64,000 bases of DNA from contig NZ_CP079216.1 in assembly GCF_019316905.1 (NCBI RefSeq), forward strand, positions 62,001 to 126,000, in the 5' to 3' direction. The stretch's first letter is position 1; every line of letters starts with the position of its first letter. Below, in pieces: positions 26,005 through 34,478 of the stretch. The position numbers and the translations under genes are program-made. The stretch is from Tessaracoccus palaemonis (lineage in GTDB: Bacteria; Actinomycetota; Actinomycetes; Propionibacteriales; Propionibacteriaceae). The notes beneath the pieces are model-generated. The model saw only the letters and a list, made by a program, of their open reading frames with translations. It had not been told where the DNA came from and made no database searches.

Positions 26005-26612
26005 GGCTGCTCCTGGGGATGGGTGTCACGGGTCAGGTGGTTCGCGACGCAGGCGATGAGCCTCAGGCTAGTTCCCTCCCTGGCCAGCGTGGGGGCGAAG
26101 AACAGCGCCTCGAAGATCCGGATCAGGTCGTTGACGTCGACGAGCATCTCGACGCCCGCCTGGGCCGTCGCGCGGGCGATGACCTCCGCGGCAAGGGGCA
26201 GGGTGTCGGCGCGGACGGCGGCCATTCTCGCGCCCAGCTCGGGGTCGCGCCAGGCCCGCAGCTGCAGTTCGAGCTGCGTGCGGTGCTCGTCCTCGGTGAG
26301 GCTCGCGGCGCCGAGGATCTGCGCGACGATGTCGACGGGGGTGGGCCTGTCGGGGAGCGAGGCGAGGGCCTCGTGGCACGAACGGATCGTCTGCTCGGCG
26401 AAGTGCTCCGCGATCGCGACGCACAGGTCGTCCTTGGTGGCGAAGTTGGAGTAGAACGCACCGCGGGTGAACCCGGCCGCCTCGCACAGTTGTTCGACGC
26501 TGGTCGCGTCGATGCCGTTCTTGCCGAACTCCTGCTGGGCGGCCTGCACGAGCCGGGCGCGCGTCGCGCGGCGGCGTGCGCTCTCCGGCGCGGCGGTGCT
26601 CACGGGTTCCAT
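26001..26612 (-). CDS. TetR-family transcriptional regulator next to mmpL
   Basis: This 203-residue protein has a TetR helix-turn-helix at residues about 15-60 (VQAAQQEFGKNGIDATSVEQ, then FTRGAFYSNFATKDDL) and an alpha-helical ligand domain. GGAAGG lies six bases before the ATG. It is divergent from the MmpL-YhgE operon and probably represses it through the overlapping palindromes at 26625-26649. The ligand is unknown. It is followed by the MBL-fold hydrolase. Confidence 0.92.
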   Translation of the reverse strand: MEPVSTAAPESARRRATRARLVQAAQQEFGKNGIDATSVEQLCEAAGFTRGAFYSNFATKDDLCVAIAEHFAEQTIRSCHEALASLPDRPTPVDIVAQILGAASLTEDEHRTQLELQLRAWRDPELGARMAAVRADTLPLAAEVIARATAQAGVEMLVDVNDLIRIFEALFFAPTLAREGTSLRLIACVANHLTRDTHPQEQP

Positions 26613-26624
26613 TTCGTACCTTCC

Positions 26625-26649
26625 GTATCCGTGGATACACTAATGTATC
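26625..26649. promoter_or_regulatory. Candidate TetR operator between tetR and mmpL
   Basis: GTATCC-GT-GGATAC (26625-26638) overlaps a second inverted repeat, GATAC at 26634-26638 with GTATC at 26645-26649. The site lies right upstream of the TetR ribosome site and 65 bases before mmpL. A TACACT box at 26636-26641 could be the mmpL -10 element. Confidence 0.6.
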
Positions 26650-26713
26650 GAACCGGTTGCCGCCCGTCTCCGCGGCCACCTCCAGGGATCCACTCAACAG
26701 GATTGGTTGACAC

Positions 26714-29365
26714 ATGTCAGCTTGGCTCTATGCCGTCGGGCGCTGGTGCTTCCGGCGTCGTCTCACCGTCATCGCGATCTGGGTCGCCCTGCTGGCCGGC
26801 CTGGGTGGCGCGGCCCTCGTGGGTCACGGCTCGTTCAACAATGCGTTCGAGATCCCTTCGTCCAGCTCGCAGGAGGCCCTCGACCGCCTCTCGATGACCT
26901 TCCCGTCCGCCGCCGCGCTGTCGGCGATGGCCGTCATCGAGCTGCCCGAGGGCGACAGCGTCGACGACTACAAGGCCGAGATCGAGGACGCCGTCAAGGA
27001 GTTCGAGGCGCTCGACGAGGTCGACACCGGCACCTCCCCCTGGAACGAGTACGTCACCGGGCTGATCTCCGACGACGAGCGCGCCGCGATCATCCAGCTC
27101 GCGCTCACCTTCGAGGAAACTCCGACCGAGGCTGACCTGGAGCCCATCACTCATGTCGCCGACGACCTGGCAGACGCGCTCCCCGAGGGCAGCATCGTCA
27201 GCATGGGCGGCGAGGCCTACAACATCGAGCTGCCCGCGCTGAGCATCATCGAGGGGCTCGGCCTGCTTGTCGCCCTCGTTGTCCTGACCATCGTGCTCGG
27301 CTCACTCGTCGCCGCCGGCCTGCCGCTGGTCACCGCGATCATCGGCGTGGGCGTCTCGATGGCCCTGCTCTTCCTGTTGACCGGCATCTTCGACATCAAC
27401 TCCACGACCCCGCTGCTGTCGATCATGCTCGGCCTGGCGGTCGGCATCGACTACGCCCTGTTCATCCTGTCGCGCCACCGGGACCAGCTGGCGGCGGGGA
27501 TCGAGCCGGAGGAGTCCGCCGGCCGCGCCGTCGGAACCTCGGGGTCGGCTGTGGTGTTCGCCGGCCTGACGGTGTTCATCGCCCTGCTCGGCCTGAGCGT
27601 CGCCAACATCCCGTTCCTGACCGTGATGGGTATCTTCGCCGCCCTGACCGTCGCGTTCTCCGTCGCGATCGCGCTCACGCTGCTGCCCGCGCTGATGGGC
27701 CTGCTCGGCGCGCGCATGACGCCCAAGGCGCGCAAGCCGAGGAAGGCGAAGAAGAAGGAGGGGTTCGGCTTCGCCTGGTGGGTGAGGACGGTCACGACCC
27801 ATCCGATCGTGACGATGGTCATCGTCGTCACCGCCCTCGGCGCCCTGACCGTCCCCACGCTCGGGCTGCAGGTCTCGCTCCCCAACGCGGGCCAGCAGAC
27901 GGCGGGCACCCCCGCCCGCGTGGCATTCGACCTGCTCGAGGAGAACTTCGGACCCGGCATCAACGGTCCGCTGATCGTCACAGCCGACATCATCGGCAGC
28001 ACCGACCCGCTCGGGGTGATGGCCGGCCTGAAGGAGGACATCGAGGCGATGGACGGCGTCGCGTCCGTGCCGATGTCCACGCCGAACCAGAATGCCGACA
28101 CCGGCCTGGTCCAGGTCGTCCCGACCACCGGCCCCACCGACCCCGCCACGGCCGATCTCGTCCGCGCCCTCGCTGATCGTGCAGACGAGTGGGAGGCCGA
28201 GTACGGCGTCGCCACCAACGTCACCGGCCTGACCGCGGTGCAGATCGACATCAGCGAGAAACTGACGGCGGCCCTCCTGCCGTTCGGCGTACTCGTCGTC
28301 GGCCTCTCCCTGATCCTGCTCGCCGCCGTCTTCCGTTCGGTGTGGGTGCCGGTCAAGGCGACGCTGGGCTACCTCCTCAGCGTCGGCGCCGCGTTCGGCG
28401 CCACCGCCCTGGTGTTCAACTACGGCGTCGGCAAGGAACTGATCAACCTCGAGAAACCGATGCCGGTCATCTCGTTCCTCCCGATCCTCCTGATGGGCAT
28501 CCTCTTCGGCCTTGCGATGGACTACGAGGTGTTCCTCGTCAGCCGCATGCGCGAGGAGTACGTGCACGGCAAGTCCGCGATCGAGGCCATCCGCAGCGGC
28601 TTCGTCGCCTCTGGACCGGTCGTCGCCGCCGCCGCGATCATCATGTTCTCCGTCTTCGCGTTCTTCGTGCCCGAGGGCATGGGCGCCATCAAGGCGATCG
28701 CGTTCGCGCTTGCCGTCGGCGTCGCCGTAGACGCGTTCCTCGTCCGCATGACTCTCGTGCCGGCCGTCATGGCGCTGCTGGGCGACAAGGCCTGGTGGCT
28801 GCCGAAGTGGCTCGATCGCATCCTCCCGACGTTCGACGTGGAGGGCGAGGTGCTCAGCACCGAGATGAGGCTCAAGGACTGGCCCGGCGACGACTCCCTG
28901 GTGTTCGCCGACGACCTCGCCGTAGAGGGTGTCGTCGGCCCCATCAGCCTTCGGCTCGTGCCGGGCAACGTCGTCGGCCTCGTGGGCCCGGTGAGCGCCC
29001 GGACCGGCGCCGCGCTGGCGCTCAGCGGGAGGCTCGAGACCACCTCCGGCAGGGCCCGCGTCGTCGGCGCGCTGCTCCCCGAGGGGGCCAGCCGGGTCCA
29101 CCGTCGCGTCAACTACGTCGACCTGGCCCTGGTCGAGGACCGCCCCGGAGTGCTGCACAAGATCGGCGCCGGCTCCGTCGTGTTCATCGACTCGGTCGAG
29201 CTCTCCACCGACCCCGACACCCACGCGGCGTTGGAGGATCTCATCGAACGTGTCCGTCCCTCCGGGGTGGTGGTGCTCTGCGCCGCCGCCGAGGAGCAAC
29301 TCAGCAACCTGCCGGTCGACGGGGTCTACCCTGCGCCGACCGCTCTCGAGGGGAGCCTCGCATGA
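26714..29365 (+). CDS. MmpL-family transporter with a degenerate ABC ATPase-like tail
   Basis: This 883-residue protein has the MMPL/RND layout: one N-terminal helix, an external loop, five to six helices (with GLAVGIDYALFILSRHRDQ), then the same again (GILFGLAMDYEVFLVSRMREE). Such proteins export lipids or drugs with the proton gradient. After the last helix, from about residue 728, is a 150-residue segment that reads like an ABC ATPase N-terminal half: a beta-rich start, GLVGPVSARTGAALALSG where Walker A should be, and VVFIDSVEL. The Walker A Lys is missing, so it cannot bind ATP normally. The stop overlaps the start of the YhgE gene. A shared complex of MmpL and YhgE is likely. Confidence 0.9.
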   Translation: MSAWLYAVGRWCFRRRLTVIAIWVALLAGLGGAALVGHGSFNNAFEIPSSSSQEALDRLSMTFPSAAALSAMAVIELPEGDSVDDYKAEIEDAVKEFEALDEVDTGTSPWNEYVTGLISDDERAAIIQLALTFEETPTEADLEPITHVADDLADALPEGSIVSMGGEAYNIELPALSIIEGLGLLVALVVLTIVLGSLVAAGLPLVTAIIGVGVSMALLFLLTGIFDINSTTPLLSIMLGLAVGIDYALFILSRHRDQLAAGIEPEESAGRAVGTSGSAVVFAGLTVFIALLGLSVANIPFLTVMGIFAALTVAFSVAIALTLLPALMGLLGARMTPKARKPRKAKKKEGFGFAWWVRTVTTHPIVTMVIVVTALGALTVPTLGLQVSLPNAGQQTAGTPARVAFDLLEENFGPGINGPLIVTADIIGSTDPLGVMAGLKEDIEAMDGVASVPMSTPNQNADTGLVQVVPTTGPTDPATADLVRALADRADEWEAEYGVATNVTGLTAVQIDISEKLTAALLPFGVLVVGLSLILLAAVFRSVWVPVKATLGYLLSVGAAFGATALVFNYGVGKELINLEKPMPVISFLPILLMGILFGLAMDYEVFLVSRMREEYVHGKSAIEAIRSGFVASGPVVAAAAIIMFSVFAFFVPEGMGAIKAIAFALAVGVAVDAFLVRMTLVPAVMALLGDKAWWLPKWLDRILPTFDVEGEVLSTEMRLKDWPGDDSLVFADDLAVEGVVGPISLRLVPGNVVGLVGPVSARTGAALALSGRLETTSGRARVVGALLPEGASRVHRRVNYVDLALVEDRPGVLHKIGAGSVVFIDSVELSTDPDTHAALEDLIERVRPSGVVVLCAAAEEQLSNLPVDGVYPAPTALEGSLA

Positions 29366-31776
29366 AGTCCATCAAGCTGCCGGCGCTGATCGCGCTGATC
29401 CTGGTGCCGTTGCTCGCGGTCGCCGCGCTGATCGGCCTGACCACGCGCGACGACGAGGCCATCAGCGCCGCCGTCGTCAACCTCGACGAGGCCGTCACGA
29501 TCGACGGTCAGATGGTGCCGATGGGGCGCCAGCTGGCTGCGGCGATGGTCGATCGCGATGGCGACAACGTCTCCTGGACGCTGGCCGATGCGCCCAGCGC
29601 CGCCGCGGGGTTGAAGACCGGTCGGTTCTCCGCCGTCGTGACGATCCCGAAGACGTTCTCGGCGGCCGCCACGTCGTTCTCCGAGAACGACGCCGACGCC
29701 GCCGAGCAGGCCACCATCAAGGTGCAGGTCTCGGACAACTCCCCGGTCACCGACTCGCAGGTCGCCCAGCAGGTCGCCCGCCTGGCGGTCGACACCATCA
29801 ACTCGACGCTCACCGAGAGCTACCTCGACGGCATCTACGTCGGTTTCAACACCGTCGGCGACCAGTTCGTCACCATCGTCGACGGCGTGAACCAGCTGCA
29901 CGACGGCTCCTCCCAGCTCGCCGACGGCACCGAGCAGGCCACGCAGGGCGCGGCCCAGCTCGCCTCCGGCCTCGGGCTGCTGCGCGACAACTCGCAGCAG
30001 TTGATCGACGGCGGCGCCGAGCTCGCCTCGGGCGCCGACGACCTCGCCGACGGAGCCTCCCAGCTGGCCGACGGCGCCTCCCAGCTTGCCGACGGCGTGG
30101 GGGAGCTCTCCGAGCAGGCCCCGCAGCTCGTCGACGGCGTGGGCCAGCTTGCCGACGGAGCCGACCAGCTCCTCGGCCAGATCCCCGACTACGCCGACGG
30201 CGCCGCGCAGGCCATCGGAGGCGTGAGTTCCATCAGCGACGGACTCACCCAGGTCATCGACGGCCTCGACTCGGCCGGCTCGACCGACACCAGCCAGCTG
30301 GACCAGCTGGTCGCGGGCGCGGAAGGGCTCAGCGACGGGATCCAGCAGGTGGACGACGCCATGAGCGGCCTGGCACAGCCCAACGCACCGCTGCCCAGCG
30401 GCGTCGAGTCCGGCGTCTCGCAGCAGGTGCTCGCGGCGATGGGCATGAGCAGTGGTTTCGACTGCGCCACCTTCGGCATCGATCAGGCGAACTGCGCCCA
30501 GGCGACTGCGGCCTTCAACGCCGCGCTCTCGGCCGGAATCCAGGGCGGCTTCAAGGCGGGCACGACCGCCGCGTCGACGGCCCTGAACACCGAGGACCCC
30601 TCGACTGGTCAGTCGCTCGTCAGCGGCGCCTCCCAGCTGGCGGCGGGCGTCGACCAGCTCGCCACCGAGCTGCCCAAGCAGACCGCGGAACAGCTCGGCG
30701 CCCTCAAGACGGGGCTGACGCAGATCCGCGACGGCGCCGATCAGCTCTCTGAGCAGGCCCAGCCCATCGTCGACAACGCGTCGGCGATCGGCGACGGCGC
30801 CACCCAGCTGCTCGACGGCATCAACCAGCTGGACTCGCAGATCGGGCAGCTCCCCGATGGCATCGAGCAGCTCGCAGACGGCACGAACCAGCTCGCAGAC
30901 GGCACGACCCAGCTCGCCGACGGAGCATCCCAGCTCGCCGACGGCGTCGGGGCCTACACCTCCGGCGTCACGCAGTATGCGGAGGGCGTGGTGCAGGCGG
31001 CCGACGGGGCCGACGAGTTCGCGGCCGGCATGGTGGATCTGAGCGACGGGGTGAGCCAGCTCGATGAGGGCATCGCCACGTTCGCGTCCGAGATGGCAAA
31101 GGGCGCCGATCAGCTGCCCAGCTACTCGCAGAGCGACCGCGAGGCGCTCAAGACGGTCGTCGCGGCCCCCGTGCAGCAGTCCGACTCGCTGATCTCGTCG
31201 TCGCAGATCCCGATGATCTCCCTGCTGCTCGCCTGCGCCCTGTGGCTGGGCGCGCTCGCCAGCTTCGTCGCCATCCGCCCCATCCCGCGCGACGTGGTCA
31301 CGTCCCGCGCCTCCAGCCTGCTGCTGTGGGCCCGGATGATCTGGCTGCCGGTCGTGGTGGTGGCCGGCCAGGGCGTCGTGATGGGCATCATCGGCGGGGC
31401 CGTGCTCAACACGAGCATCGGCACGACGGTCGGCCTGGCGGCGCTGCTCGCGGTCGCGGGCGTCTCCTTCGTGTTCGCCAACCATGCGCTGGCGTCGTGG
31501 TTCGGCAATGTCGGTCGCGCGATCTCGGTGATCCTGCTCGCTGTGACCGTGGCGCTCGGTCTGTCGTCGGCCACCGGGTGGCTCAGCCCGCTCGGCACCA
31601 TCTCGCCTCTGCACAACGCGTTCGTGCTCGTGCGCACGTGGTTGGCGGGTGGTTCCGGCGAGGTGGGTCTCGCCGCCGTCGCGGTCCTGATGGCTGCGAT
31701 CGGTGCGGTGCTCTCGATCATGTCGATCACCGCCCGTCGTCGCCTCACCGCGGAGAAGTTCCGCAAGGCAGCCTGA
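29362..31776 (+). CDS. YhgE/Pip-type membrane protein 1
   Basis: This 804-residue protein has one N-terminal helix (residues 5-25), a long external region and five to six helices after about residue 615. The external part between roughly 175 and 590 is full of repeats of the QLADGASQ type, often at 7- or 14-residue spacing, which form long helical stalks. Proteins of this type resemble ABC-2 permeases and bacteriophage receptors such as YueB and Pip, and are found with TetR and MmpL genes. The role is probably envelope transport or secretion. The ATG at 29362 overlaps the mmpL stop (ATGA). Confidence 0.9.
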   Translation: MKSIKLPALIALILVPLLAVAALIGLTTRDDEAISAAVVNLDEAVTIDGQMVPMGRQLAAAMVDRDGDNVSWTLADAPSAAAGLKTGRFSAVVTIPKTFSAAATSFSENDADAAEQATIKVQVSDNSPVTDSQVAQQVARLAVDTINSTLTESYLDGIYVGFNTVGDQFVTIVDGVNQLHDGSSQLADGTEQATQGAAQLASGLGLLRDNSQQLIDGGAELASGADDLADGASQLADGASQLADGVGELSEQAPQLVDGVGQLADGADQLLGQIPDYADGAAQAIGGVSSISDGLTQVIDGLDSAGSTDTSQLDQLVAGAEGLSDGIQQVDDAMSGLAQPNAPLPSGVESGVSQQVLAAMGMSSGFDCATFGIDQANCAQATAAFNAALSAGIQGGFKAGTTAASTALNTEDPSTGQSLVSGASQLAAGVDQLATELPKQTAEQLGALKTGLTQIRDGADQLSEQAQPIVDNASAIGDGATQLLDGINQLDSQIGQLPDGIEQLADGTNQLADGTTQLADGASQLADGVGAYTSGVTQYAEGVVQAADGADEFAAGMVDLSDGVSQLDEGIATFASEMAKGADQLPSYSQSDREALKTVVAAPVQQSDSLISSSQIPMISLLLACALWLGALASFVAIRPIPRDVVTSRASSLLLWARMIWLPVVVVAGQGVVMGIIGGAVLNTSIGTTVGLAALLAVAGVSFVFANHALASWFGNVGRAISVILLAVTVALGLSSATGWLSPLGTISPLHNAFVLVRTWLAGGSGEVGLAAVAVLMAAIGAVLSIMSITARRRLTAEKFRKAA

Positions 31777-32106
31777 CGGCCAGCTCGCGGATACGGGCGG
31801 CGACCGTCTCCGGTTCGTGGAGGAAGTGGAGGTGGGCGCCGGCGATCCGGGCCTGCGGCCAGCCCTCGGCGAGCGCGAACTCGAGCTGCGCGACGTAGGT
31901 GGCGCCGAAGGCGAGGTAGGCGTTGGGCCCCGTGACCCAGTCCGTCGGCGGCGCGATTCGGTAGTCGAAGTAGCTCAGTGGTAGGCGGGGGCAGGCGGCG
32001 CGACGTCGACATCGCACCCCTGCGCCCGCAGCGCCGCCGCCAACGGTTGGTAGACCCTGGCCGGAAGCAGAGGGGTCGGGAGGATGACGACTCTGGAGGC
32101 ATCCAT
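31745..32106 (-). pseudogene. Remnant of an alpha/beta-hydrolase-like gene
   Basis: Read on the minus strand, an ATG at 32106 starts MDASRVVILPTPLLPARVYQ..., the typical first strand and helix of a small alpha/beta hydrolase, and meets a stop after 43 residues. A different frame then gives a C-terminal half (LSYFDYRIAPPTDW..., ending HLHFLHEPETVAARI), also like these hydrolases. The middle with the nucleophile elbow is absent. I read this as a gene with an internal deletion and frameshift. The end overlaps the 3' end of the YhgE gene by about 30 bases. The assignment is by pattern only. Confidence 0.5.
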
Positions 32107-32210
32107 GGGGCGAGCCTAGAAGCTCTGGTGGAACAACCCGCGGAGGATGTCACGGTGGCGCCGGCTCTGGCATAGTCTCGAGACCAGCGCAGGACCAACC
32201 GGGGGAGCCC

Positions 32211-33026
32211 ATGACGAATCGCCTCTTCGACGACGACGTGCCGCAGGCGCCGCCGGCGGACGTCGGGGTCGAGATGCGCGTGGCCGAGACGCTCGACATG
32301 CCGGAGGCGCCCGAGTACGGCGCCCCGGGCGAGCAGTCCGCTCACGTCCCCAGCTTCACCGATGCGGACAGGGTCCTGCGTGTCTGGATCGACGACGGGG
32401 CTCTCGTGCGCGTGCAGGTCTCCCCGTCCTGGGCACACAAGCTGAAGGGGCGCGACACCCTCGAGCGGCACTTCCGGCAGGCCTTCGCGCTCGCCGCCGT
32501 CGACCTGGCGATTCCCGACGAGCCGCTCGAGGCGCCCCCCGACCGGGCCGCCGATCCGCTGGCCGGACTGCCCGACGACGTCCTGGCGGAGTTCGAGAGG
32601 ATCCCACCCCTCAACAAGCGCACCATCTCATCGTTCACCGCACTGTTCCGTGACCTGGACGCGCGACTCGAGGCGGCCATCGCGCGGGCCGACTCCGTGC
32701 CTCAACCCACCACACAACGCGTCAGCGCGAGGTCCAAGGGGGCAACGGTCACGCTCGACGAGGCGGGTCGACCCTTCGAGGTGGCGTTCGAGCCTCGCTG
32801 GCTCGACGGCGCCGACGCGGGTGCGATCGGCGCGAACGTCCTGCGAGCGGCCGGGCGGGCACGACTGCGCTACCTGCCGCCGGCCGAGGTCGACCGCACC
32901 GAACTCGACGAGCTGACCGCCGAGCAGGACCTTCTCAATCGGGCATATCTCGCCGCCCTCCTGCCGCATCGGGCTTTCCGCGCCACCCCGGGCTCCGCCC
33001 GGAGCGCGGACGAGGCGGACCGGTGA
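32211..33026 (+). CDS. YbaB/EbfC-like two-module protein, first gene of a type VII-like set
   Basis: This 271-residue soluble protein has two stretches that look like YbaB/EbfC modules. Residues about 55-100 read LRVWIDDGALVRVQVSPSW and then a helix with DTLERHFRQAFALAA; residues about 178-222 read TLDEAGRPFEVAFEPRWL and GAIGANVLRAAGRARL. YbaB-type proteins of this kind often lie in actinobacterial type VII secretion loci. The N-terminus is acidic and Pro-rich. GGGGGAG precedes the ATG, and a TAGTCT box lies at 32173-32178. The next gene overlaps by four bases. The function is inferred from company only. Confidence 0.55.
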   Translation: MTNRLFDDDVPQAPPADVGVEMRVAETLDMPEAPEYGAPGEQSAHVPSFTDADRVLRVWIDDGALVRVQVSPSWAHKLKGRDTLERHFRQAFALAAVDLAIPDEPLEAPPDRAADPLAGLPDDVLAEFERIPPLNKRTISSFTALFRDLDARLEAAIARADSVPQPTTQRVSARSKGATVTLDEAGRPFEVAFEPRWLDGADAGAIGANVLRAAGRARLRYLPPAEVDRTELDELTAEQDLLNRAYLAALLPHRAFRATPGSARSADEADR

Positions 33027-33508
33027 GGGGCTGGCGGGCGGCGGCCCTGGCGCTGGCGGGGGCCGTCGCGCTGACGACGGGCTGCACGCCCACCCCCGAG
33101 CCGTCCGGCCCGACGACGGCCGCATCGTCGACCCCCTCAGCGACGCGGACCAACGACGCCGGCACGCTCGGCGAGGACGCGTACCCCGAGCAGGTCGACA
33201 GCTTCACGTTCCACTGGGAGGGTGGCGCGCCGATGTACGAGCGCGTCGGGGACGACGTCGACCGCATCAACGTGCAGGACATGGGGCGCTCGGCCGAGGA
33301 CTTCGCGGTCAACCGCACTCTCCTCGGCTTCGACGCGGCCGAGGAGACTGCGCCGGGCATCTTCTGCCAGACGCAGGACGGCCTGGCCAGCTGCGTCACC
33401 GAGTCTGATTCGCTGCGCCTGTGGATCTTCACAGATCTGGTCGGCACGCTGGGTATCGACGACCTGGCCGCCTGGACCGCTACATTCCTAGAGGCCACCC
33501 CCGGATGA
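33023..33508 (+). CDS. Small secreted lipoprotein
   Basis: This 161-residue protein has a lipoprotein signal peptide (LALAGAVALTTGC, Cys about 21) and a Thr/Ser/Pro-rich linker. The globular part contains two Cys residues (FCQTQDGLASC) that may form a disulphide. I do not recognise the fold. The GTG start at 33023 overlaps the TGA of the YbaB-like gene. It is the second gene in the four-gene set and may act outside the cell with the two proteins that follow. Confidence 0.75.
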   Translation: MRGWRAAALALAGAVALTTGCTPTPEPSGPTTAASSTPSATRTNDAGTLGEDAYPEQVDSFTFHWEGGAPMYERVGDDVDRINVQDMGRSAEDFAVNRTLLGFDAAEETAPGIFCQTQDGLASCVTESDSLRLWIFTDLVGTLGIDDLAAWTATFLEATPG

Positions 33509-33521
33509 TTCAGGAGCAGAG

Positions 33522-34463
33522 ATGAGCAGCCTCGGACTCACCGCATCGCGCATCAGCGACGCAGTAAGGAAGGCATCGCTGGAGTTGGGCGGTGTGGATC
33601 TCGGCCTCGGGAGAGTCTCGGTGGTTCGCTCCAGGGCCGACTCGCTACGTGCGGCGGTCGAGGCCGCCATCGCCAAGGACGATGCAGAGGCCAACGACTT
33701 CTGGGTAGAGCTGAACGCCCTGTTCGAGCACGGTTTCCAGTACTGGTCGAAGAAGCAGGAGTTCGAGGCCGCCGCCGCGAGCCGCAAACGCATGGTCCGT
33801 GGGCTTCTCGACCAGATCGACGGCGTCCTGGCGGCGGCCATCGCCAGGGGCGGCACGGCCGCCGCGGAGTTGGAGCGTGCGGCTCAGGAATGGAACTCGG
33901 CGGCCGCCCGGATCGACCAGGCCGCGACAGCGGTGGACGGCGTCAGCACCATCCCCGGGTGGGGCGGGGCGGCATCCGGCACCTACCGCCTCGCCGCGGA
34001 GGTGCAGGTCGGCGCGGCGCGTGAGCTCGGCGGCGTGACGGGGTCGGTGGCTGGCGCCCTGCAGCACCTGAGTAACTTCAACACCGCCTTGTTCGCGAAG
34101 ATGTCGCAGGAGCTGGGCGACGCAACCCACCGCGTCCGACAGCTCCCCACGGTCTGTTCTCCCGGCCGTTACTACCAGCGGACCTCCGGCGCCATCGGCG
34201 TCGTGCAGGCCACCCTCACGGGTGTGTCGAGCGCCGCGCGAGGCGAACCGGTCGCGGCTGCCGGACGGGAGCTCGACAGCAGGTTGCACCAGTCCCTCGC
34301 GGCACCGGAGCTGCTCAACGAGGGCGACTGGCCCACCGGCACCGCCCAGGCGGACGTGCCGGCCACCGACACCAACACCATCCCGATGCCGGATGAGAAC
34401 GAGGCGCCCGACACCGGCGACCTGGAGAACAAGAGTGGCGCGGTCCCCGGGTTGGACCGCTGA
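33522..34463 (+). CDS. Helical WXG-like protein, third gene of the set
   Basis: This 313-residue protein is mainly helical. It has no signal peptide. Residues about 105-190 contain EWNSAAARIDQAATAV and a WxG turn (GWGGAASGTY, Trp147) followed by a long amphipathic helix, the pattern of WXG100-type substrates. The C-terminal third is Pro/Ala/Glu-rich and probably unstructured. AGGAG lies upstream of the ATG. No secretion ATPase is nearby. I infer a secreted partner or chaperone of the next protein. Confidence 0.6.
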   Translation: MSSLGLTASRISDAVRKASLELGGVDLGLGRVSVVRSRADSLRAAVEAAIAKDDAEANDFWVELNALFEHGFQYWSKKQEFEAAAASRKRMVRGLLDQIDGVLAAAIARGGTAAAELERAAQEWNSAAARIDQAATAVDGVSTIPGWGGAASGTYRLAAEVQVGAARELGGVTGSVAGALQHLSNFNTALFAKMSQELGDATHRVRQLPTVCSPGRYYQRTSGAIGVVQATLTGVSSAARGEPVAAAGRELDSRLHQSLAAPELLNEGDWPTGTAQADVPATDTNTIPMPDENEAPDTGDLENKSGAVPGLDR

Positions 34464-34478
34464 GCGAAGGAGCGACTG

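Noticed and set aside
27302-29299. A 665-codon open frame antisense to mmpL
   Set aside because: The predicted protein is rich in Asp, His and Arg with no hydrophobic core, as expected for the reverse of a membrane protein gene.
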